Below, piece after piece: positions 1 to 8,991 of a DNA stretch of 64,000 bases. Numbering within the stretch: position 1 is the first letter of the stretch; each line of letters opens with the position of its first letter. The stretch covers positions 96,810-160,809 of the forward strand of contig JAGDZR010000014.1 in the NCBI GenBank assembly GCA_049115695.1, given 5' to 3'. The notes under the pieces are model-generated. The model had not been told where the DNA came from, did not search any database, and was given only the letters and a program-made list of their open reading frames with translations. Origin of the DNA: JAGDZR01 sp049115695. Lineage in GTDB: Bacteria; Bacteroidota; Bacteroidia; Cytophagales; Cyclobacteriaceae. The position numbers and the translations under genes were made by a program.

Positions 1-101
1 GGAATGTCTCGGTATAGCTCCTGAAGTTCCTTCGGCAGTATTTCAAATGTTTCCTGATCAGTTATTTGATCGATGGTGTGGATTGTTCCTTCGAAGTTCA
101 T
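1..101 (-). CDS. Partial gene at left edge (N-terminal 33 residues only)
   Basis: An open frame without a stop runs from an ATG at 101 off the left edge. The visible product begins MNFEGTIHTIDQITDQETFE and has no signal peptide or membrane segment, so it is probably cytoplasmic. It lies 25 nt downstream of the stop of the Lgt-like gene on the same strand, so the two are probably co-transcribed. Too little is visible to assign a family. It could be a chance frame, but a stop-free run in an operon-like position supports a real gene. Confidence 0.5.
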   Translation of the reverse strand, partial: MNFEGTIHTIDQITDQETFEILPKELQELYRDI

Positions 102-126
102 GTCGTAAAGTTAACTCTACTACTAT

Positions 127-1959
127 TTAGCGTTTGAAAAATCCATTGGCTCTTTTGTGACCAAAACGGTAGCTGATGCCAAGAGAGAACTGTTGCTGCT
201 TTCTTGGCAGCTGATCAAAACGAGACTGAATGGTGTTGAGCAGAATCAACGGTTCAATGAGCAGCATATCCTCGATAGGAATACTTCCGGAAAAGTAATA
301 ACCAAGTTCAGGGTGACCCAGCACACCCATTCTAAAACTTAAACCATTGGTTTGTCCAAACCCTGTTCCAATACCAAATTGCTGCCTCATACCTGGCAGG
401 GATGTTGGGAATCGGTCGGCTAAATGATAGTCTACAAAAAAGATATCTCTGGGACCAAGCCTAAAATAGAGACTAGGATAGGCCGGTGCTCTTCTGCTGG
501 CACTGGTCGGAATGCGGTTACCTTCTCGTTGAAGATTTTCAAGGGTATAAGTCAGGTTTCCAATATGAAGTCCAACTCCAATACCAAGCCACCGAACATC
601 TTGTTTGGCAGCTATATGAGCGCCTGCTAGGAATTGTTGGTTGAGTAAGGCATCTGATCTCCGTGTTTCTTTGTGCTGGCCAATGAATACCTGACCCGAA
701 TACTCCACTCGATTGTGTGGGTTGTTCGCCTCAATTTTAGTCAAACTCCCACCACCTGCAGCTAACCAGTACTTTTGATCAAAATAGGAGGTATTACTTT
801 GACGTGCACAACCATCACCCGTACCAACATTGAGAAAATTTTCAAAGTCCCCGTTGGCCATTCCGAGTCCCAGTGTCCTGAATGTTTCATACTTACCCAA
901 CGTATCGGTTGGAAATGTTTGTCCAATCACCACAACTGGTAGCATCAAAGAGCCAATGGCCAATCCTTTGGTCATCCAGGATTCATTTCCTTTGTAAAGC
1001 TCCAGTGCTGTGAGGAATGAGGCTGGAATAATCAGAAATGCAATGGCCAGGTGATCTGTTATGCTCAACCAGGAGCGAAACGTCCATATGAGTCCGAGTA
1101 AGAGGAGCAGAAGAGCCAGTTGGTTGATAACAATTCTTGTTGAGGGGATATTCGGTTGGCTAACTTTTGTTTGCCTTTCTCTTAGATAAATGACGATGAC
1201 GGTAATGATGGAAGCGATCAGGCAGATCCATTGAACCGCATTGAATGGTCCAAAATATTCACCCCCAGTCGTGTGTGCTTCGGGATGCCTGAAGCATTCA
1301 ATGAAGAATCGAACCACAAAACAAAGGATAAGACTCAAACCAAATGCAGATCCATTTCTTTTCAATTGCTTGCCATAAATGAAAACCAGACAGGCGACAA
1401 TGATCAACAAGATGGATTCATAGAGCTGAGTGGGATGAACAGGCAAAGTGCTCAAACTATCAACCTGTATGAGTCCGGATTGGTATTGATGGAAATGAGA
1501 CATTGATCGAGGCGTATAAGTAATACCCCAGGGCATATCTGTGACAACTCCATAACAACATCCTGCCATAAAGCAGCCAATTCGTTGAATAGCAAGTGCT
1601 ATTGGCAGTGCCAGTGCAAAAGCATCTATTACAGGATGTTGGATTTTCAACATCTTTTTCCCGATAGCAAAGGCAATTAGAAAGCAAATACCTCCACCTA
1701 AAATCATTTTTGACTCAGTGAAAGGAATGCTGAATGTTTTAACACCCTCAATCAACTCCGAAATAGGGACAGAAAAGACTTTGGCTCCAAGAATGAAGGA
1801 GACTCTCAGAAGCGTAAGGAACAAGAGCCATTTTATAATCGGCAATGACCTGTTTTTACCCTCGAGGATTAAAACAATGGTCATTGTCAGAAATGCGATG
1901 ACATAGCATGCATCGTACCAAAAAGCAGAAGGCGAGATTTGATGGAAAAGGGTGTCCAT
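127..1959 (-). CDS. Lgt-like membrane protein with an outer-membrane-barrel-like C-terminal extension
   Basis: The N-terminal ~280 residues resemble prolipoprotein diacylglyceryl transferase: about seven hydrophobic segments, RIGCFMAGCCYG at 126-137, HPTQLYE at 175-181 and an R..IECFR stretch near 217-226. The HGG motif of true Lgt (which moves diacylglycerol to lipobox cysteine) is not seen, and the core Asn region is Cys-rich. It is therefore better called an Lgt-like paralogue than the essential enzyme. More hydrophobic segments follow to ~360. The last ~245 residues are soluble or beta-rich and end in a barrel-like ISYRFG strand. At 610 aa it is about twice the length of Lgt. The ATG at 1959 is preferred over an in-frame TTG at 1974. 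The partial edge gene follows 25 nt downstream. Confidence 0.75.
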   Translation of the reverse strand: MDTLFHQISPSAFWYDACYVIAFLTMTIVLILEGKNRSLPIIKWLLFLTLLRVSFILGAKVFSVPISELIEGVKTFSIPFTESKMILGGGICFLIAFAIGKKMLKIQHPVIDAFALALPIALAIQRIGCFMAGCCYGVVTDMPWGITYTPRSMSHFHQYQSGLIQVDSLSTLPVHPTQLYESILLIIVACLVFIYGKQLKRNGSAFGLSLILCFVVRFFIECFRHPEAHTTGGEYFGPFNAVQWICLIASIITVIVIYLRERQTKVSQPNIPSTRIVINQLALLLLLLGLIWTFRSWLSITDHLAIAFLIIPASFLTALELYKGNESWMTKGLAIGSLMLPVVVIGQTFPTDTLGKYETFRTLGLGMANGDFENFLNVGTGDGCARQSNTSYFDQKYWLAAGGGSLTKIEANNPHNRVEYSGQVFIGQHKETRRSDALLNQQFLAGAHIAAKQDVRWLGIGVGLHIGNLTYTLENLQREGNRIPTSASRRAPAYPSLYFRLGPRDIFFVDYHLADRFPTSLPGMRQQFGIGTGFGQTNGLSFRMGVLGHPELGYYFSGSIPIEDMLLIEPLILLNTIQSRFDQLPRKQQQFSLGISYRFGHKRANGFFKR

Positions 1960-2039
1960 TTTTTCAAAATACAAAATTTATCCATTCAAGTCAATTTTGT
2001 AAAAAGTTCTGACTACAATCACTCGTTGCGTTATACTAT

Positions 2040-2120
2040 GATCTCAAAAATGGCATTTGGCCATTAGCGAGAATTTTACTGTTGGAAACAGTAAATGAGA
2101 CGGGGTTATGTTTTGAGATC
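2040..2120. other. Candidate structured RNA or operator: 10-bp inverted repeat enclosing two hairpins
   Basis: GATCTCAAAA at 2040-2049 is perfectly complementary to TTTTGAGATC at 2111-2120. Inside lie ATGGC-5 nt-GCCAT (2050-2064) and TTTACTG-7 nt-CAGTAAA (2075-2095). Together they could fold as a three-way junction, and the right arm is followed by AATATTTTTT. It sits in the 220-nt divergent gap between the Lgt-like gene and the arylsulfotransferase-like gene, 59 nt before the latter's ATG. I recognise no known riboswitch class. A small RNA, a leader element or a protein-binding site are all possible. Confidence 0.45.
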
Positions 2121-2179
2121 AATATTTTTTGATATTTGCATGGTTTTAACCCAACCATCATTATTTAGACTCATTTCAT

Positions 2180-3829
2180 ATGCCTTCCAAAATGTTGACC
2201 TTTTCGGATTTTGCCAAGAAAATCCTGACGCTTATGATGCTGACATTCATCTACCTTCACGGATTTTCACAGGAGAGAGAGCGAACCATTGGGATCATTA
2301 AAAACAGTGAGGAGGCATTTGAGGGCTACACACTTTATGCACCTCATGCAGATACTAAAGCCTATTTGATCGATAACTGTGGGGATAAGGTACACTCATG
2401 GGAAAGCAATTATTTCCCGGGCAATGCAGTTTATCTAACGGAGGATGGGTCGTTGTATAAGGCAGGAAAAACAAGCGACACGGTGATAAATGCCGGCGGA
2501 GCGGGTGGCATCATTGAGAAATTTAGTTGGGAAGGAGAGCTGTTGTGGTCATTTACTTACTCCAATAATTCTCATCGACATCATCACGATTTTCAGGTAC
2601 TGGATAATGGAAATGTCCTTGTTTTGGCATGGGGTAGACGAACATTTGAGGAGGCGATCGCAATGGGTCGAGATAGTGCATCGATGGAGGAGGGTGAGCT
2701 ATGGCCAGAGCACATTGTAGAAGTAAAACCGGTCGGAAATACTGGGGGTCAGATTGTTTGGAAGTGGGATTCCTGGGACCATTTGATTCAGGACAGAGAC
2801 GAAAACAAACCAAATTACGGTGTTGTCAGCGATCACCCTGAAAAGATTAATATCAATTATCACGGGGATAATTCGGCAGACTGGCATCACGCCAATTCAT
2901 TGAACTACAATCCTGAACTTGATCAAATCGCTATAAGCATACATTCTTTTGATGAATTTTGGATAATCGATCACAATACCACCACAGAAGAGGCAGCTGG
3001 CCCGAAAGGTGATTTATTGTACAGATGGGGAAATCCTGCAACCTATGATAGTGGTACTGAGGAAGATCAGCAATTGTTTGGACAGCACACTGTACATTGG
3101 ATTCCCCCCGGCTTACCCGATGCTGGACTGATGTTGGTGTTCAACAATGGTAGAGACCGGAAGCCTGATTTGTATACATCCGTGGTTAAAATAAATACGA
3201 TGTTTGATGCAAATGATGGTTACCAATTAAGTGGTGATGGGACATTCCTGCCAGAGACGTTTGACTGGGAGTATACAGCACCTACACCAACAGATTTTTA
3301 TTCAAGATTTATCTCTGGAGCACAGCAGCTACCCAATGGAAACATACTGATTGATAATGGAGCTGCGGGAACATTTTTTGAAATTAATGAGGCTGATGAA
3401 GTGGTCTGGAAATACGTAAATCCACTGACCCCAACAGGGTTGTTAGCGCATGGGGATGATGTATTGAATAATGTAGTATTTCGAGCTACACGTTACCCAT
3501 TGGATTACCCGGCATTTGACGGTAGGACAATTGAATCCCAGGGACCGATAGAAGAAGATATCATTGAATTTGATTGCGGCGATGAATTACTGAAAATTGA
3601 TGGCACTCAACAAGTATCGTTTTATCCCAACCCAGCAAAAGATCAACTGATCATTGAAAGCTATCAAAAACCATTAAGTTATACGCTGACAGATTTATAT
3701 GGACGAATGATATCAAAAGGGACTGTTGAATCAAAAGTTAACATAGACATTCGCCACCTTAAGAATGGGATTTACCTGCTCAAGTTCAATGATGGTGAGA
3801 CTCATAGGATCATTATTGGTAAGCGTTAA
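2180..3829 (+). CDS. Arylsulfotransferase-like beta-propeller protein secreted by the type IX system
   Basis: The 549-aa product starts with a signal peptide (hydrophobic core LTLMMLTFIYLHGFS, likely cut after GFSQ). A large domain of arylsulfotransferase (ASST) type follows, with repeated strand-rich blocks such as GYTLYAPHADTKAYLIDNCG and VLDNGNVLVL and several His-rich spots (SHRHHHDF near residue 133, HHAN near 238). ASST enzymes move sulfate between phenolic compounds through a histidine, but activity here is unproven. The last ~75 residues (VSFYPNPAKDQLIIES to the end) are a type A T9SS sorting domain, so export across the outer membrane is likely. Starts at 2180 or 2192 both keep the signal peptide. 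It converges on the neighbouring CoA-disulfide reductase gene. Confidence 0.8.
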   Translation: MPSKMLTFSDFAKKILTLMMLTFIYLHGFSQERERTIGIIKNSEEAFEGYTLYAPHADTKAYLIDNCGDKVHSWESNYFPGNAVYLTEDGSLYKAGKTSDTVINAGGAGGIIEKFSWEGELLWSFTYSNNSHRHHHDFQVLDNGNVLVLAWGRRTFEEAIAMGRDSASMEEGELWPEHIVEVKPVGNTGGQIVWKWDSWDHLIQDRDENKPNYGVVSDHPEKININYHGDNSADWHHANSLNYNPELDQIAISIHSFDEFWIIDHNTTTEEAAGPKGDLLYRWGNPATYDSGTEEDQQLFGQHTVHWIPPGLPDAGLMLVFNNGRDRKPDLYTSVVKINTMFDANDGYQLSGDGTFLPETFDWEYTAPTPTDFYSRFISGAQQLPNGNILIDNGAAGTFFEINEADEVVWKYVNPLTPTGLLAHGDDVLNNVVFRATRYPLDYPAFDGRTIESQGPIEEDIIEFDCGDELLKIDGTQQVSFYPNPAKDQLIIESYQKPLSYTLTDLYGRMISKGTVESKVNIDIRHLKNGIYLLKFNDGETHRIIIGKR

Positions 3830-3864
3830 TTCCGCTCAAAGCCAAGTTTTCTTTGAACAATGGT

Positions 3865-5496
3865 TTATTGCATTTTTCCCCAGGACGTAAACCCACCAGC
3901 CAGATTATAGATATCGTCGAACCCATTATGTTTTAGGACCAGCGCACCCAGGTATCCACGAAGACCTTTGGCGCAGTGAACAAGCACAGGTTTGGTCGTG
4001 TCCAGCTCCTCGAGTCTATCACGCATTTCATCCAGGGGAATATTGATGCTGCCTTCAATCTTTCCTGTTTTTTCAATCTCAATTGAATTCCTGACATCCA
4101 GAATCTGAAGTTGTTCAGTTGTTTGGATGAGCTTAATTGCCTCAGTAACTCCTACTTCCTTGTAGTCACCTTTAGATGAGTTTTCAGCTACAAATCCGGC
4201 AACAATAACCGGGTCCTTTGCCGGAGCATAAGGTGGCGCATATGCCAGGTCCAATCTGGGTAAGTCATGAATCGTCAAACCAGCGTAAATAGCTGTGGAC
4301 AATACGTCGGTTCGCTTATCTACTCCTCTCTCGCCAAAAAACTCCGCCCCCAATAATTTGCCTGACTTTGTTTCGTGATGGATCTCAACGAAAATATCCT
4401 TGGGGTTTGGGTAGAAACCAGGAGTAGTGCCGGCAATGATCAAAGTGGACTGAAAGTCGATCCCCTTTGCCTTAAGTGTTTTTGGTCCCATCCCAGTTCT
4501 TGCGATGGTATGATCAAACAATTTCATGATGGCGGTTCCATATCCACCTTCAAATGTTTCACTACCCCCAGCCGCATTAGCTCCAGCGACCCTGCCCGCC
4601 TTGTTGCTGTGTGTGCCCATGGGTAGCCATGTATGTTCGCCTGTTATGTAATGATTAACACTTGAACAATCGCCTGCAGCATAAACATCTGGAAGATTGG
4701 TTTCCATTTTGTTATTTACAATCAAAGCACCGTTGGAAATATGTCTTGCTCCTTTTGCAACCAGTAGTTCAGTATTTGGCTTGACACTAATGCCGATGAG
4801 AAGATAGTCGGAATCAATTTTATCACCGTTACTAAGCGTTATTTGTCCTGTATCTGGATTGATGGAAATAGCACTTACTTGCTTTTTCACCGCTACCCCC
4901 TTTTCGTGATAAACCTTCTCAGCCATATGTGCAAAATGAGGTTCCCATGGAGCAAGGAGTTGATTGCCCAGCTCAATTATCGTCACTTGCTTTCCTGCCT
5001 CTGCCAAATTTTCCGCAGTTTCCAGGCCGATCAACCCTCCACCGATCACAGTCACTTTGGTAGCCCGTTCTAATTCACCTGATTTCGTGACTTTGTCAAG
5101 TTGCTCAATGGTTTTTACGTGTGCCCAGTTCTCGTATTGATCCAAAAGCTCTATTGGTGGAATGATCGATGCTCCTCCTGTTGCCATTATTAGTTTATCG
5201 TAGTGATAGGAGGTCTTTGATGTTCTGATTTCGTGTTTTTCAGGATCGATTTCTATTACAGGTTCTTCCAGGTGCATTTTGATGTTAAACCGCTGTTCGA
5301 GCAATTCTGGTTTAACCACCATAAGTTTATCCCGGTCCTTTATTTTGCCAGAAAGGGCATAGGGTATGCCACACGTCGCATAGCTAATATTTGCTGTACG
5401 TTCAAACAGCAGTATTTCTGCTTGTTCATTGATTCTCCTGGCTTTTGCCGCTGCTGATGGTCCAGCAGAAAGCCCCCCGATTACAATAATCCTCAT
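3865..5496 (-). CDS. CoA-disulfide reductase family flavoprotein with C-terminal rhodanese domain
   Basis: This FAD- and NAD(P)H-dependent pyridine nucleotide-disulfide oxidoreductase has an N-terminal FAD Rossmann motif (VIGGLSAGPSAA), the single redox cysteine C42 in SYATCGIPY, a second dinucleotide motif VIGGGLIGLETAENL near 150-165, and the FAD motif YAAGDC near 270. A dimerisation domain follows. Residues ~450-543 form a rhodanese domain with the persulfide-type active site HCAKGLRG (C508). Known CoADR-rhodanese fusions reduce CoA disulfide, CoA persulfide or polysulfide in the cytoplasm, so a role in sulfane-sulfur handling is plausible. At 543 aa the length fits the fusion type. It reads as a single-gene unit, convergent with the arylsulfotransferase-like gene. 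Confidence 0.88.
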   Translation of the reverse strand: MRIIVIGGLSAGPSAAAKARRINEQAEILLFERTANISYATCGIPYALSGKIKDRDKLMVVKPELLEQRFNIKMHLEEPVIEIDPEKHEIRTSKTSYHYDKLIMATGGASIIPPIELLDQYENWAHVKTIEQLDKVTKSGELERATKVTVIGGGLIGLETAENLAEAGKQVTIIELGNQLLAPWEPHFAHMAEKVYHEKGVAVKKQVSAISINPDTGQITLSNGDKIDSDYLLIGISVKPNTELLVAKGARHISNGALIVNNKMETNLPDVYAAGDCSSVNHYITGEHTWLPMGTHSNKAGRVAGANAAGGSETFEGGYGTAIMKLFDHTIARTGMGPKTLKAKGIDFQSTLIIAGTTPGFYPNPKDIFVEIHHETKSGKLLGAEFFGERGVDKRTDVLSTAIYAGLTIHDLPRLDLAYAPPYAPAKDPVIVAGFVAENSSKGDYKEVGVTEAIKLIQTTEQLQILDVRNSIEIEKTGKIEGSINIPLDEMRDRLEELDTTKPVLVHCAKGLRGYLGALVLKHNGFDDIYNLAGGFTSWGKMQ

Positions 5497-5661
5497 TTCA
5501 TCTTCTTTGGCTGCAAAATACGGGTGTCAGGGGTTTCGATTAGGTAACAATGATCACCTTTTGAGGGGCATTCGGAACTGATTTTTGTCACACCAAGTAT
5601 GACATCCGAAATTGATCTGGTCCCGATATGTCTAAAGCTTTAGTGTTTCGAGATAGATTTT

Positions 5662-5669
5662 TAGTTTTG
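5662..5669 (+). promoter_or_regulatory. Possible Bacteroidota -7 box TAGTTTTG
   Basis: The octamer matches TAnnTTTG exactly and ends 7 nt before the ATG at 5677. This would give a very short leader or a leaderless mRNA. No clear TTTG -33 box lies about 20 nt upstream, so a chance match is possible. Confidence 0.3.
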
Positions 5670-5676
5670 TATTAGC

Positions 5677-6069
5677 ATGAAAGAGGATATCAAGTTTTTA
5701 CCTGTTGAAGGAGTCTATCTAACAGTGGCCATGGAGACGGATGGAGGTTGGAAGGTTTATTTGATCAATCGTAACTCACAGCATTTGTCCAATGTGATGG
5801 TCACCTCCAAGGGATATGGAGACAAGGAAGGAGCCAAACAAAAAACATCAGTATTGCGGCATATGTTTCCGTTGGTAGAAAGTGGTGAATATGCCTTGAT
5901 AGAGCCAATTGACAAAAGTGTATTTCATCTTACCAATGAATATTGGGTAAGTTTTTTCATTGATAAACAGGTATATGATAAAAAATATTTGTTCGTACCG
6001 GATTCGATTACAGAAGAAAACTTAAGTTACATACCCGAAATCAATTTGCACGGTGTGCTGCATGAGTAA
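5677..6069 (+). CDS. Conserved-looking small cytoplasmic protein of unknown function
   Basis: The 130-aa product has no signal peptide or membrane segment. It is rich in aromatic and charged residues (GGWKVYLINRN, HMFPLVESGEYALIEPI). I do not recognise a domain. It is the first gene of a tight operon: its TAA shares its last base with the ATG of the exonuclease gene (6069), and RNase R follows. Context suggests translation-coupled expression with nucleic-acid processing enzymes, but that gives no direct function. Confidence 0.75.
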   Translation: MKEDIKFLPVEGVYLTVAMETDGGWKVYLINRNSQHLSNVMVTSKGYGDKEGAKQKTSVLRHMFPLVESGEYALIEPIDKSVFHLTNEYWVSFFIDKQVYDKKYLFVPDSITEENLSYIPEINLHGVLHE

Positions 6070-6806
6070 TGGATAAATCTTTACGAGATATCCTCGTAAT
6101 CGACATTGAAACGGTCACGGAACATCAAGATTACCAGGAAGTTCCTGAAGCCCTAAAGGCCCATTGGGATAGAAAATCTGGCTTTATGCGCAATGAAGAA
6201 GATCTAAGTGCAGATGAGCTGTATTTTGAGAAGGGTGCAATCTATGCTGAATTTGGAAAGGTGATCGTAATTGGAGTTGGAATCTTTCATCAGCTTGAAA
6301 GTGGTGAAACCGCCTTGCGTGTAAGATCGTTTCAGGACAAAGATGAGCTTCAGTTACTAAATGAATTTCGTGATTTCCTGGGCACTAAATTTGACCCGGA
6401 GCGTGTACGATTGTGTGCACACAATGGGAAAGAGTTTGATTATCCCTACCTTTGTCGGCGAATGCTACTGAATGGGATCACCATTCCGTACGCACTGGAT
6501 CAATCAGGCAAGAAACCCTGGGAGGTCCAACACCTCGATACCATGGAATTGTGGAGGTTTGGTGACAGGAAAAGTTTTACCTCTCTCAACTTACTCACAA
6601 CCATTTTTGGCATCTCCTCATCAAAAGCTGATATAGATGGATCGCAGGTAAACAAAGTTTATTACGGAGAAGAAGATGGGCTTGATCGTATTGCCAACTA
6701 TTGTCGTGGTGACATAGTGGCCACTGCGCAACTTTATTTAAAATTAAAAAACCTGCCTCTGATCTCCGAACACAACATAACAGTGGTAGACCACAAGAAT
6801 GAGTAA
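6069..6806 (+). CDS. 3'-5' exonuclease of the DNA polymerase B proofreading type
   Basis: The 245-aa product matches a stand-alone DEDD exonuclease (PolB-like exonuclease family). Motif I is LVIDIETVTEH near residue 10 (D and E), motif II is RLCAHNGKEFDYPYLCRR near 115-132 (conserved N and D), and motif III is IANYCRGDIVATAQLYLKL near 212-230 (final D). It would remove nucleotides from 3' ends of DNA or RNA using two metal ions. It starts on the last base of the upstream stop and overlaps rnr by 8 nt, so the three genes are translationally coupled. The substrate is unknown. Confidence 0.85.
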   Translation: MDKSLRDILVIDIETVTEHQDYQEVPEALKAHWDRKSGFMRNEEDLSADELYFEKGAIYAEFGKVIVIGVGIFHQLESGETALRVRSFQDKDELQLLNEFRDFLGTKFDPERVRLCAHNGKEFDYPYLCRRMLLNGITIPYALDQSGKKPWEVQHLDTMELWRFGDRKSFTSLNLLTTIFGISSSKADIDGSQVNKVYYGEEDGLDRIANYCRGDIVATAQLYLKLKNLPLISEHNITVVDHKNE

Positions 6807-8991
6807 AAGAAAAAAGAGCCCCAAATCCCATAAATCTGGGAGAGGAGGCAATCAATCCATAAATGTAAGAACTGAAGTAAAATCAGTATTCACAAATAAT
6901 CCGGATGAAGCATTTAGCTACCGGGGAGTTATCAAGTCACTTGGCGTACGAGATGCCAAAACCAAGGATAAAATCAAAGATGAGTTGTTCAAGCTGGAGC
7001 ATGAAGAAGTCATCAGACGCAATCGCGATGGTAGATGGGTGACGGCTATGGCACCAACCACCTACGAAGGAATTGTTGATCATGTCAATCCTCGCTTTGC
7101 CTATGTCATGGTGGAAGGCATGGAAGAGGATGTCTATGTAAGAACGGACGATTTGGCCTATGCCATTGATGGTGACCTTGTCAATTTGTTGATCACCAAA
7201 CATTCCTCCAAGAGTAAAAGACCTGAAGGTAGGGTTGCAAGCATAGCGGAAAGAAGGAAAAAGGAATTTGTTGGAAGAATAGAGCATTCCGAGAAGTTTT
7301 CATTTGTCGTACCAGACAATAGGAATATTCACTTTGATGTGTTTTTATTTCCTGAAAAAACCAAACAAGCCAATCACAATGATAAGGTAGTAGTCGAAAT
7401 AGACAAATGGCATGATAGAGGCAATAAAAGTCCATTAGGTCATGTCACTGAAGTGCTGGGGCCAGCTGGAGAAAATGATGCAGAGATTCATTCGATCATG
7501 GCAGAATATGGGTTACCCTTCAGATTTACCGAATCGGTGGAGCAGGCAGCAGAGAAGATACCTGTTGAGATTGACAAGAATGAATTTGACTATCGACGTG
7601 ACTTCAGGGATGTAACTACTTTCACCATTGACCCGGTTGATGCCAAGGATTTTGACGATGCACTTTCAATTAAATCCATTGGTAAAGACAAGTATGAAAT
7701 AGGAATTCACATCGCTGATGTATCTCACTATGTTAAACCGGGATCCGTACTTGACAAGGAAGCAATCGAGCGCGCAACTTCAGTTTACCTGGTCGATCGT
7801 ACCATACCGATGCTGCCTGAAAAGCTATCTAATGGCTTATGTTCCCTAAGGCCAAATGAGGAAAAATGCACATTTTCGGCTGTTTTTGAAATCAACAGTG
7901 AAGGAAAAGTGTCTGGTAAATGGTTTGGTAGATCGGTGATTTATTCTGATCGAAGGTTCTCCTATGAAGAAGCCCAGGAATGTATTGAGACTGGTGAGGG
8001 AGATTTTGCCGAAGAGATTATTACACTCAATAATATTTCAAAAATCATCAGAGACGCACGTTTCAAAAACGGTGCTGTGAATTTCGATACGGTTGAGGTG
8101 CGCTTCAAGTTGGATGAAGATGGCAAGCCATTGGAGGTAGTACCCAAAGTGAGGAAAGATGCACACAAGATGATCGAGGAGTTCATGCTGTTGGCGAATC
8201 GTGAAGTAGCAACTTATATCTACAAAAAGAAGGAAGGACGGAAACCTGAAGGTGAATGTACGTTCGTCTATCGTTCACATGACGATCCGGATCCGGAAAA
8301 GCTGGATAACTTTTCGAAGTTCGCGGGCAGGTTTGGCCATAAATTCTTGCTTGATGGAAACATTTCTAAGAACCTCAATAAGTTGATAGATGAAATTGAA
8401 GGCAAGCCAGAGCAAAATGTTTTGGAGTCATTGGCCATCAGGGCAATGGCAAAGGCAAAGTACACGACCGATCCAAAAGGGCATTTTGGTTTGTCATTTG
8501 AGCATTACACGCACTTTACTTCACCGATTAGAAGGTATCCGGATGTAATGGTTCATCGATTATTGTGGCATTATCTTGAGGGCAATAAGTCACCTGAAAA
8601 AGAGTCCTATGAAAAATTGTGTGAACATTCTTCAGAACGTGAAAAACGGGCCTCAGAAGCTGAGCGCGCTTCAGTGAAATACAAACAGGTTGAGTTTATG
8701 CAAACCATGCTTGGTGAGGTGTTTGAGGGCATAGTGTCTGGTGTCACCGAGTGGGGCGTATTTGTAGAAATTACATCCACCAAATGTGAAGGCATGATTC
8801 GGATCAACGATTTGGATGATGACTACTACGAGTATGATGAAAAAAATTATCGAATCATCGGTAAGCGCAATGGGCGCATCATCTCACTGGGAGACAAACT
8901 GAATGTTCAGGTGGTCAAAACGGATATCGACCGACGCACCATTGATCTTTCATTGGTAGCAGAAGAGCTAGAAAAGGGACTCCCTATTTAA
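6799..8991 (+). CDS. rnr: Ribonuclease R
   Basis: The 730-aa product has the RNase II/R layout: a basic N-terminus, OB/cold-shock-like domains (~60-230), an RNB catalytic domain, and a C-terminal S1 domain (~640-720, beginning near GEVFEGIVSGVTEWGVFVEI). Metal-binding aspartates sit in DPVDAKDFDDAL near 278-289. The RNase II family signature HFTSPIRRYPDVMVHRLL lies near 573-590. It is a processive hydrolytic 3'-5' exoribonuclease that degrades structured RNA and helps in rRNA quality control. Length is within the usual range. The ATG at 6799 overlaps the upstream exonuclease gene by 8 nt. Its stop overlaps the stop of the convergent flavin TIM-barrel gene by 4 nt. Confidence 0.96.
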   Translation: MSKRKKSPKSHKSGRGGNQSINVRTEVKSVFTNNPDEAFSYRGVIKSLGVRDAKTKDKIKDELFKLEHEEVIRRNRDGRWVTAMAPTTYEGIVDHVNPRFAYVMVEGMEEDVYVRTDDLAYAIDGDLVNLLITKHSSKSKRPEGRVASIAERRKKEFVGRIEHSEKFSFVVPDNRNIHFDVFLFPEKTKQANHNDKVVVEIDKWHDRGNKSPLGHVTEVLGPAGENDAEIHSIMAEYGLPFRFTESVEQAAEKIPVEIDKNEFDYRRDFRDVTTFTIDPVDAKDFDDALSIKSIGKDKYEIGIHIADVSHYVKPGSVLDKEAIERATSVYLVDRTIPMLPEKLSNGLCSLRPNEEKCTFSAVFEINSEGKVSGKWFGRSVIYSDRRFSYEEAQECIETGEGDFAEEIITLNNISKIIRDARFKNGAVNFDTVEVRFKLDEDGKPLEVVPKVRKDAHKMIEEFMLLANREVATYIYKKKEGRKPEGECTFVYRSHDDPDPEKLDNFSKFAGRFGHKFLLDGNISKNLNKLIDEIEGKPEQNVLESLAIRAMAKAKYTTDPKGHFGLSFEHYTHFTSPIRRYPDVMVHRLLWHYLEGNKSPEKESYEKLCEHSSEREKRASEAERASVKYKQVEFMQTMLGEVFEGIVSGVTEWGVFVEITSTKCEGMIRINDLDDDYYEYDEKNYRIIGKRNGRIISLGDKLNVQVVKTDIDRRTIDLSLVAEELEKGLPI

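Noticed and set aside
6937..7287. 116-aa minus-strand open frame
   Set aside because: Antisense to RNase R, with no domain and no sensible start.
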